From: Buteo buteo
Lineage: Eukaryota > Chordata > Aves > Accipitriformes > Accipitridae
Length of the DNA stretch: 64,000 bases
NCBI RefSeq assembly: GCF_964188355.1
Contig: NC_134188.1
Location: 27,644,467 to 27,708,466, forward strand
Direction: 5' to 3'
The stretch's first letter is position 1. The number at the start of each line of letters is the position of its first letter. A program made the position numbers and the translations under genes. Shown here piece after piece: positions 50,820 to 64,000 of the stretch. The notes under the pieces are model-generated. The model saw nothing but the letters and a program-made list of their open reading frames with translations. It searched no databases and was not told where the DNA came from.

Positions 50820-52955
50820 TTAGTGGTTTTTTTTTTTTTCCCAGAGCTTTGGTTTGTGTGTGTTTTTAGTGGGAGATTTCAAAAAAGGGGAAACACTATT
50901 TTGTATCCTTCTCGAACTATGGGTGCTATTCAGACCAGGGTGCATTGTGATGAGAAACCAGCATACACTTTACCTCACCCCAAAATACTTATTGCACAAA
51001 CCCACCTCCAGAGAGGAACAGGGAAGCCTGGCACAAGAGGGTCACCAGGAGTGGAAGGGAACTGGCATGCACTATCTCAGCTACTGGCATTCTCAGCTGA
51101 GATGTTCAGGCTGATGCCTAGCTCCTCCCTACACTAGAGTTAAGCCTCCTGCTAAGTACCTTGCTGCTACCATCAGCCCTGCAAAGGCACGAGCCCTCCA
51201 CCCTTCCATCTCAAAATGCTTCTGCACATTTAGCTCTGCCACTTACTTTTCTCCCCCTTTGACACTATGCGGCACCACACCAGAGCTGCTCTGGTCGCTT
51301 TGCAGTTGTTCCTTGCTTCTCTCTTCAGCGGTGTATAACAGAGCACGAAGGGCCAATCCTGCAGTCCAGCCCCCTCTATGGCCCTGGGAGCAGAGCAGAA
51401 CCATGACAGCATGTAAGTACAGAGATTGTATGGAGTTGTGCCCTTCTGTCCTGCCTAACCCTGCTCTGCATGACCGTTAGATGCTTCAACTACAACAGGT
51501 CATCAGCTCCTTAGGTAGAACACTTGCTGCAAAGCCAAGCGCAGCTTTGCTCAACACTTCACAGAGAAGTAAGTGGCTTAGGGGTGTCAACAGAGAGGCC
51601 AAAGAGCAGATGGGCTTCTAGAAAGATAAACCTGAGGTCCCTTCAACACTCTTGCATGACAGAAATGGCCCTCGGGATCACGAAGGGGGCTTTTGAGCCA
51701 ACATCTGGAATTAAACACCCTGTACTAGGCAGAGGGACTCCACTACTCTTCATGCTTCTGTATCAGCACATAGGGCTGGGAAAGAGACAGTTACCACTGT
51801 GAAGGTTCTCCCAATTATTGACTAGGGCTGGTACCTGTCAGCTCCCATAGCAGACCAAGGGACTCCTGCGGGCTTCTCACAGGGAGGTGGATCAGGTTCA
51901 TTTCCACTTTCTTGTTTAAATACAAAGTTTTAGAGCTGCCGTTACCTGATTTCCTAATGACCCTTTTCTGAAGCTCCTCTCCTCCATGATACTTTAGCTC
52001 CCTGTTGGCTGACCTGGATAAGGGCGTGCGGAAAAACAAATGTATTTATAGTTATACTCGTATTTATGTCTGATAATTAGCAAGTTTCACAGCCTGCTCC
52101 AGCCTAGACTTGGAGGCTAATACCATCTTCTCTTTAAGGGATATCATCAGGTTAGTACTATTCAAAGAAGTAACTGATATGATCCCATGAGCATTGAAGC
52201 ATGCGTCAGGTAAGCCTTGCTATGCACTGAGAGACATCGTAAAGCAAGTAATGACAAGGTTATTGAAACGGGAGAAATCTATGCATCACAATCTAAGCGC
52301 CAGTTATTTGCAATCAGTAAGGACAGTCACTGCATTGCTTTTGTTTGTTTTTATTTCCCTGCTAATGTGCTTCGTGTCAGGTTGCTACATAGAAGCCCAA
52401 TACTGCTTTTTTTCAGACCATACACAGGACTATTTCCACTTATTTATTAAGTTACAAGTACAAAGTCTCTTATTAGGTGTCTCCTATAGTCAAAAATACA
52501 GCAGCTTGACCTGACCATGCCTTCTCCAGGTTTGCAAGGTTACACAATCACAGAAAAGCTCATCTGCCCTAATTCCTATCCAAGCCAGCCGGAATGGGAG
52601 ATTCTTGTCCTTAAGCCTCTTCCCAGATCATATTCCCAGGTGCTTTCCCCACTGTGTTGGGAGGTAGGAGGCAATCCACAAGGATGTACCCAAATGCACA
52701 GGAAGCCTAAAGCCCAGTGTGTATGCGAAGACACTACCCGCTGAATCAGCGCACTGAAACCCACACGCTGTAGCACATTATGGAGGATGGGGGGTGGGTG
52801 GGTAAAAGGGGTAGGCAAGGAAAGAACACACTGTGGGATATTGTGAATAATTTGCATCATGTGGATGCAGGCGTCTGATGGCTTTTATTGTCTGTTCTTG
52901 TACCACACAATGACAGTTGTATAATTTTGCAATAAAACTTTTTCAATGAACCTCC
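50820..52955 (+). other. SERPINH1: SERPINH1 3' untranslated region
   Basis: About 2.1 kb from the TAG stop to about 20 bases beyond the AATAAA at 52931. With the exons it predicts an mRNA of about 3.4 kb. It starts with a T run (50826-50839). No intron or stable open frame is evident. The 3' end is inferred from the poly(A) signal. Confidence 0.75.
52931..52936 (+). terminator. SERPINH1: SERPINH1 poly(A) signal AATAAA
   Basis: A canonical AATAAA in TTTGCAATAAAACTTTTTC, the first well-placed hexamer after the coding region that I noted. It predicts cleavage near 52950. Confidence 0.8.
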
Positions 52956-53974
52956 GGCAGCCATAGTCACTTGCAGGGTTTGGGTAGAGACAAAATACTC
53001 TTAAAAGAGCTTAGGGAGGTTCCTTGCCATCCTTAAATCCAATACACCTCTCTTAATCTGTTAATTATGGATAAAAATTACACTTAATACACAACAGATG
53101 GGTTCTCATGACATGTCTGTCGCTATTAGCAGGTCAGCTTTTCACTTCACTTTAAAATTTTTCTCCTGAAACTGCAAGTATCCAGCATCTTTAATGCTTC
53201 ACAGGTAAAGGACCTACTGCCCTGCCCTCCTCTGACATTTAACAGTTAAAATATGGCAGTGTAGGAAGAAAAAGAGAGCTGTTAGCTGCAGGGACCAGCC
53301 TTCCTGACCGTACAACTCAAAAGCTTCTCTAGCTAGGATCCAATCGAAGGAAATAGAGGAGGAAAAGGAACTGCAAGAACCTGCACCATCGCTATGGCCA
53401 TACAGCTAAATACGACTTCCACAGTTGGAAAATCCAGCAGTGTCAGACCCTGCTGGCCCATGTCCTTCCACTTCTGGGAAGGGATTAACTTTCTACCACT
53501 CAGTCACAAGCAAAAGTAAAGCCACAGACATCTCACCTCCCTTTTCCCTGAGCCAAAATAGCATGTCTGGGAAGGACAGGCACCCACATCCATGTGGAGC
53601 TCCTCATAGACTGAAAAAGCACCAGCTGCTTGCCGAATCACAGTCTTTCACTGCACAAAATTACAGAAGCCATCTCCAGCACTAACCATAGCAGCCCAGG
53701 AACACCATCAACCTAGAATAGCAATACTGCAAGTTAAAAGCTTTCCAGAGCTCCTGATCTCATCCTACCCCCAGCTCATCTTGCAAGCAGCTTTAAATAC
53801 TCGTGTTTTTCATCCTAGGGAAGACAGCACCCTCAAGACACAGGGAACTGAATGAGCCCCCTACCCCTCCTTTAGCAGCAGCTTCTAACAGTTCGTGGTG
53901 GTGGTATATTCCAACCAATGCATGCTAGAAAGGTATTCGGTTCACATGTACCAACCTTCACCATTATGGGACAA
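52956..53974. other. Intergenic spacer, SERPINH1 side
   Basis: About 1 kb of unique sequence after the SERPINH1 poly(A) signal. Nothing recognised. Confidence 0.5.
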
Positions 53975-54508
53975 TCACAGAATCACAGAACGGTTTGGGT
54001 TGGAAGGGACCTTTCAAGGTCATCTAGTCCAACCCCCCTGCCATGGGCAGGGACACCTTCCACTAGACCAGGTTGCTCAGAGCCCCGTCCAACCTGACCT
54101 TGAATGTTTCCAGGGACGGGGCATTGACCACCTCTCTGGGCAACCTGGGCCAGGGTTTCACCACCCTCAGTGTAAAAAAATTTCCTTTTATCTAGTCTGA
54201 ATCTTTCCTCTTTTAGTTTAAAACCATCACCCCTTGTCCTATCACTACAGGCCCCACTACAAAATCTGTCCCCCTCTTTCTTATAAGCCCCTTTTATATA
54301 TTGTAAGGCTGCAATAAGGTCTCCCTGGAGCCCTCTCTTTTCCAGGCTGAACAACCCCAACTCTCTCAGCCTGTCCTCACAGCAGAGGTTCTCCAGCCCT
54401 CGGATCATTTTGTGGCCTCCTCTGGACCCACTCCAACAGGTCCATGTCTCTCCTGTGCTGAGGACTCCAGAGCTGGACGCAGAACTGCAGGCAGGGTCTC
54501 ACCAGAGT
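53975..54508 (-). mobile_element. CR1 LINE 3' fragment (longest in the window)
   Basis: The plus strand reads AATCACAGAATCACAGAACGG, GGTTTGGGTTGGAAGGGACC, ACTAGACCAGGTTGCTCAGAG, CCTTGTCCTATCACTACAGG, then GAGCTGGACGCAGAACTGCAG and GTCTCACCAGAG. This is about 530 bp of the reverse complement of CR1, covering the reverse transcriptase C-terminal end and the 3' end. It sits between the convergent 3' ends of SERPINH1 and RPS3. Remnants of the reading frame are broken. Confidence 0.94.
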
Positions 54509-56440
54509 GGTAATCCTTGATGTTGTCCTCAACTTCTCACAACATGATGGATCTAGCAAGAAGAGAGGTACAGCAATACCACTCTTAAACACACTGCTTG
54601 CACATCTCTTGATCTTACACACAAGCAAACTATAAACACCTCTTGATTCTATCAGTAATTGGCACTGCGAGATTAATAGGCTGATGGACCAGGTTGGAAG
54701 GCTTTAAACCAGAAAGAAACTGAGCCATCTCCAGGAAAGCCAGCCCTCACTGGAGGACTGCAGGAAAAGTTTCTAGCTGATCATTGTCTATATATTCTAG
54801 CTGATCGTCTAGTATATTGGGAGATTTTAAGAATTTAGACACAGCGTGCAAGGCCTTGCACTGTGTGTCACTCTTACATTGCTTCAGGCCTGCCAGCTTT
54901 CACACATTTCCTGCTCCTATAAAGTGGCAAAGTGGCCTGTCACTTTTTTATTCCAAATTCAAATTTATATTTAAAAAAATAAAAAATGAATGTTGGTATT
55001 ACTTACTCTAACACTTAACATGTGATAACTTTTTTTAAAAGCTTTCCACTCAAAGATGTGCACAGAAACCTGAAATCAGACTCACTCTCTGACACCCTGA
55101 GAAGGCACATCTGTTTCTCACAGACTTAACCAGCTTCCCAGCCAGCACCCTGCCAGGCTGGGTTTCCAGGAAGCCTGCCAGAAAAGCTGGGAACAGGAAG
55201 GCTGAGGCTCACACATACACACATGCTGCCAGACAGACCAGTTCCTGACACCGTCAGTTTGAAATTCCAGTTCGTACACTGCCTGCCTAGCTCCTGCAAA
55301 GAAGTCTCCTGCAAATGGAAATCTGGATGTAAAAGCTATTCCTAAGCAACAAATTTTGCAGATTTGTACAATATTTGTTAATGTAACGAACAGGTTCTGA
55401 ATTTCTCAAAATCTGAACAAAACAAAGCCTTGATCCTGTGCACATGATCTCTTACGATGTGCATAACAGTCTCTTCCCATTATGCATCAGACTTTGAAAA
55501 ACACACTGGGAAAGGAGCTGGCAGAACTAGAATCTCTGCCTGAAACTTAACCAAATGCTCAATCAACTTAACCAAATGCTTCAGCTACGAGGCTTTAGTC
55601 TGACCGCAGCAGACAAGAGCATCAAAAGTAACTCATACAGCAACGGAACAGAAGTGAAAACACATCCCACCTACAGACTACGTATTTCAATAGCTTAAGT
55701 AGCCTTGTCATCTATTATCAACTTCAGGATCTACCTGTGTTATCATACAGCTCATTAAAGCCAATTATTAATACAGTGACAAATTAATGGACTGTCTACT
55801 CAAGCCTCAAAGGAAGGAAAGTTTTTTTCCCCCAATCGCTGAAATATATTAGCATCTCAAAGCTTAGGACAGATGGTTTGAAATCCAGAGTGTACACTTC
55901 CCCCCCACCACCAATGTGTAAATACCTACTCAGAAGTTTGTCTCACCCCACACGTTCACCAACTAACGTTACCTGACCCTAACAAGAGCTATAATGTTCC
56001 TATATGGTCTATAGCCCTGAAAGTCACATAGTGAATGTCTTTTCAGTGACAAGGGACGTGGATGCACAGAGGTGAAAAAAGTATTTAGTAGAACATAGTA
56101 ATATTTCAGCTGAAGCCAGAAAGGTATAAACTACTGCAACTGCTTCGGACATTGCTAAAAAAGCTCCCCCTTCTGGAGACCTCGGAAAAAGGGACTGGTA
56201 TGCAAGTAAAAAGTTACCAGTACTACTCCAGTTCATGGGGTGTTATTCATGACCCTCTAAACACCGGATTGCTGCTCCAGCTCTACCTAGAAATCAGCAT
56301 TTTGTCCCCACTTTGATTAGATCAGGATCTCGTATGTTCACTCCAAAAGGTTTACATAAGCTGGAAGAAATGCAACAGAATTTCTTCCATACCAAAGGTG
56401 GGAGCAAGGCTTTCCTGGAATACATCTTGCAAAAAAAAGC
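54509..56440. other. Intergenic spacer, RPS3 side
   Basis: AT-rich unique sequence between the CR1 copy and the RPS3 3' end. It contains a 16 bp direct repeat (55544-55559 and 55565-55580). No gene was recognised. Confidence 0.5.
55544..55580. repeat. 16 bp direct repeat
   Basis: AACTTAACCAAATGCT occurs at 55544-55559 and again at 55565-55580 with a five-base spacer. This is a recent-looking small duplication. Confidence 0.85.
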
Positions 56441-56449
56441 ACTTCCACA

Positions 56450-56523
56450 AACACTGTCTTTTGTGATTTTATTAAGAGATGTCTTCAGGACAGTCAAGCT
56501 TCTGGTTGCAGATGTTACAAACC
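56450..56523 (-). other. RPS3: RPS3 exon 7 (entirely 3'UTR)
   Basis: On the minus strand an excellent acceptor (TTTTGTTTTTTGTTGTAG) is followed at 56523 by GGTTTGTAACATCTGC, and the poly(A) signal comes about 50 bases later. Length and poly(A) context resemble the short 3'UTR of RPS3 in other vertebrates. The exon joins the donor just after the stop codon in exon 6. The lower edge is the predicted cleavage site. Confidence 0.75.
56468..56473 (-). terminator. RPS3: RPS3 poly(A) signal AATAAA
   Basis: The minus strand reads CTCTTAATAAAATCACAAAAGAC, matching the style of the mammalian RPS3 3' end (TTTAATAAAATTTTGTACAAAGAC as I recall it). It predicts cleavage near 56450. Confidence 0.8.
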
Positions 56524-57173
56524 CTACAACAAAAAACAAAATACTGAGTGAGATGGTGGCAAACCACTTCCCATAACCATTCTCCTACCCGAAACACTAA
56601 GTGAACAAACAGGCTCCAAATTTTCAAATTAAATGGCATCTCTCACTTCTTGCATTTTAGCCAATGATACCCCTTTTGCCCACAGGAACAGACCTTGCTA
56701 GTCAGATTCCCGTCTTTCACTGTGGCCCTGCAAGCTCCCTGAACTCTCCCTGTTCACACAAGGCCAGCTTCAGTCAGAGAACACCACAGCTGGGCTCTCA
56801 CTGGAAGCTAAGGAAGTCTTCTGGAAGAGGCCTTAGGCCCTGTGCCTCCTGCTGCTCTAACTGGAGAAAGTGAGCAAAACTTTTAAAAGCAGCAAGTTGC
56901 ACATTTTCACTGGGAACAACCCAGAGCAGGTCTCAGACAATTTCAAGCTATCAATTTCTCTCTTAGAAGCTACTCCTTCAGGGAGACAGGATTTCAAACC
57001 TTTATTATTTACTTATGAAACTAGCCTACACATTGTGCTCAACGTTACTGGCTTCTAAATCTATCCTAAACTGGATCCCATGGAGGGCGGGGTATATGAG
57101 GAATATATACCCTGTGCTGTCAACTGCACACTGGTAGCAGGTGGTACAATGTGAAAACATCCAAGGCACTGAA

Positions 57174-57313
57174 CCCTTCTCAGACAAATGCCTCTAGGTC
57201 ACTCAAATTGTTACTCAAGGTCCCCAAATCCATGCTGTAGAACACAACACAGAATAGGGCACTTGGACAAGCATATTCCCTTTCAGCTTTGTCATCTCAT
57301 CTTCACTGAAGGG
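57174..57313 (-). ncRNA. SNORD15: U15-like box C/D snoRNA, third divergent copy (RPS3 intron 6)
   Basis: The minus strand opens with a CCCTTC terminal-stem strand, a variant C box GTGAAGA (57306-57300), and a CTGA that could be a D' box soon after. It ends with the conserved guide AGAGGCATTTGTCTGAGAAGGG, including D box CTGA at 57183-57180. The last 20 bases match the two other copies and human U15. The interior is diverged. It lies in the intron after the stop codon, on the host-gene strand. It may be a functional diverged paralogue or a decaying copy. Confidence 0.7.
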
Positions 57314-57512
57314 TGCACTTAGCCAGTTTGCAGCATGCCTTAAACCATGCCCCCTTTGTCCAGGGCAATACTCTAAACCCAACCCAGTTGATCACTGCGC
57401 CTGGTACAATGCAGCAGCTTTTCCTCCCAGTATCCCAGCTACTGTATAGCTATTTTGGTGACATGACACCTTTTCCACATGGATCCTCCCACCATGCACA
57501 GGCACTTACCCC

Positions 57513-62718
<5,206 letters not shown>

Positions 62719-62738
62719 CTTGAGCCGCGCCGCCCGGC

Positions 62739-62800
62739 GGAAAGGAGGGAGCGGGCCCTAGAGGGAGGGCTATATCTGCCTTCCGCCGCTTCCCATTGGG
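62739..62800 (-). promoter_or_regulatory. RPS3: RPS3 core promoter and 5'TOP start region
   Basis: Reading the minus strand, an inverted-orientation CCAAT box (ATTGG on the plus strand at 62795-62799) is followed by a TATA-like ATATAG (62776-62771) and then CTCCCTCCTTTCC (62751-62739). Initiation at a C in this pyrimidine tract would give the terminal oligopyrimidine that places ribosomal protein mRNAs under mTOR/LARP1 translational control. The exact start base is inferred. Confidence 0.75.
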
Positions 62801-62810
62801 CCGGAGGGAT

Positions 62811-62816
62811 CACGTG
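62811..62816. promoter_or_regulatory. RPS3: E-box CACGTG upstream of RPS3
   Basis: A perfect palindromic CACGTG about 60 bp upstream of the predicted RPS3 start. This is the site class bound by MYC/MAX and USF, which often control ribosomal protein genes. Occupancy is inferred. Confidence 0.55.
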
Positions 62817-62837
62817 GGTCGGCGGGCGGGGGGCGAT

Positions 62838-62849
62838 GGGAAATGTAGT
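62838..62849 (-). promoter_or_regulatory. RPS3: ZNF143-type motif (ACTACATTTCCC)
   Basis: The minus strand reads ACTACATTTCCC, matching the core of the ZNF143/THAP11 promoter motif (ACTACAATTCCC class). It is about 90 bp upstream of the predicted start, a typical promoter-proximal position. Confidence 0.5.
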
Positions 62850-64000
62850 CTTCCCCCTGCCCTGGCGCGCCGCCATGTTGGGGAGGCTGAACCCTACCGC
62901 TGTCAGCGGGGTTTTCCAACCTGTCAGGTTGCTGTGGACGTCCACGGTCTCCATTAAAACTGTTATAAAACCGGCATAAACGGGCGCAGGAGCTGGCAGC
63001 GAGATAATTCACCCCGATTTGCTACTCGGAGGCCCGCTCTGGCGGTAGAGACGCCCTCCCCTCATGGCACTGCGGCTGGCCGCCACAGGCGTGAGGGGAG
63101 CGCAGCTCGAGGGCCGGCCCGTCTCCTAACAGGCTGCTGCTTCTGTCGTTTTAACCTTTTTTTTTTAGGCAGTCACAGAGGAAGGAAAGGCCCATCAGGA
63201 GGTGTGAAAATCACAGACAGGCTGTTTGGTTATTTCCAGGGAAACATCAAGAGTCTTTGCTGCCAGAGGATGCTGCACTGTTATCCATTAACTCGCTGCT
63301 TTATGTAAATTTTAACAGTAGCTATTAACTATTTATTGTTAACTGTAAATAAGTATGATCGCTAACTGTAAACTTAAAGCTATTGCAGGTCTTTCCTACT
63401 CTGTGTGCAGCATCGTGAGCAGCAGGGCTATAGTCCCTATGCCTCGCTGCAAGACAAATGATTCAATAAATAGGACAGTTGTGGCTCCAGGGCAGATCTT
63501 CTGTGGGTTTTTTTTGACTCCTGTGATGGTATCATCACCTCACCAGTCCAAGCATTGGGTTAAATTAGTAACAGCAGGATGAGATTTCTCGCTTGAAACT
63601 TCTGCCAAAGATGGGGAAAGTGGCAATTTTTTTTTGGAAGTGGTTTAGGGATTGTAGGGGATTACAAGGGTTTGGTTGTGCCATTTCTATTAGAAATAAT
63701 AATAATGGGTAGAATCAATACATGAAAATACCCGCACACTAGTGGGTAAATATGGTCTGTTTGGGAAGAGTCGGCAAAGGGAAGCCCTGCCTTGCAAACC
63801 TCCCAGAAGGGAGCCAGAAGATAGGGGATAAGGGCAAAAAGGTTGAAATGAGCGGCTTGGCTTTCTCTAAGGCTTCTCTTGGAAAGTCTTGCCAGAGGTT
63901 TTACAGAAACTGAGTGGCCATGGGCAAAGGCAGGGGCATTGCACAGGTCTGCTCCTTACATGGAGCTTACATGCTGCAGGGGTCTGTGCAACAAAAGAAG
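62850..64000. other. RPS3 upstream flank, no recognised gene
   Basis: The GC-rich island fades by about 63.13 kb and AT-rich unique sequence follows. There is a further YY1-type GCCGCCATGTTGG at about 62869-62881. No exon is recognised, although the divergent promoter-type motifs could start a plus-strand transcript. Confidence 0.45.

Noticed and set aside
54000..54400. Short frames inside the CR1 copies, for example the 141-codon minus-strand frame
   Set aside because: Remnants of the retrotransposon reverse transcriptase end, truncated and with no start of their own.
57001..57006. AATAAA on the minus strand considered as the RPS3 poly(A) signal
   Set aside because: No acceptor as good as the one at 56524 lies upstream of it, and the exon at 56450-56523 matches the RPS3 3' end style better. 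It may still be an intronic alternative signal.

Overview
This is a 64 kb window of a bird nuclear genome. The evidence is interrupted genes with canonical GT-AG introns, several fragments of the avian CR1 LINE ending in ATTCTATGATT-type 3' ends, low repeat density, very GC-rich promoters with long G/C homopolymers, and two intact vertebrate genes. The HSP47 protein has 405 residues and closely resembles my recollection of chicken HSP47. No bacterial, phage or viral gene was recognised.

Layout. (1) Positions 1-8.8 kb hold no recognisable exon. (2) About 8.9-9.8 kb is a CpG-rich, G/C-homopolymer-rich island. It carries a plausible minus-strand first-exon donor and is best read as the promoter of a minus-strand gene running out of the left edge. 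By position it could be GDPD5, but no coding exon is visible. (3) About 10-45.3 kb is gene-poor sequence with two CR1 fragments, two AP-1/MARE-type motif clusters, a 42 bp alternating purine-pyrimidine tract and a perfect 16 bp inverted repeat. (4) SERPINH1 (HSP47, collagen chaperone, plus strand) runs from a TATA and heat-shock-element promoter at about 46.08 kb to a poly(A) signal at 52.93 kb. It has one non-coding and four coding exons, giving a complete 405-residue protein ending in RDEL. (5) About 53-56.4 kb separates two convergent genes and contains a fourth CR1 fragment. (6) RPS3 (40S ribosomal protein uS3, minus strand) runs from its promoter at about 62.75 kb to a poly(A) signal at 56.47 kb. 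All six coding exons join in frame to 243 residues, and a seventh exon is entirely 3'UTR. Introns 4, 5 and 6 each carry a U15 (SNORD15) box C/D snoRNA-like unit on the RPS3 strand; the intron 6 copy has a variant C box. (7) Beyond 62.8 kb lie RPS3 upstream regulatory motifs and featureless flank.

Biology. SERPINH1 is an endoplasmic reticulum chaperone for procollagen, and its promoter has a perfect heat-shock element. RPS3 is a ribosomal protein gene whose introns host snoRNAs predicted to guide 28S rRNA 2'-O-methylation, so one transcript would supply both a ribosomal protein and rRNA-modifying RNAs. The two genes are not functionally linked. No wholly new system was found. The observations most worth checking are the third U15-like copy in the intron after the stop codon, the YY1-type motif array at the RPS3 5' end, the 41.4 kb hairpin, the Z-DNA-type tract and the gene order compared with mammals.
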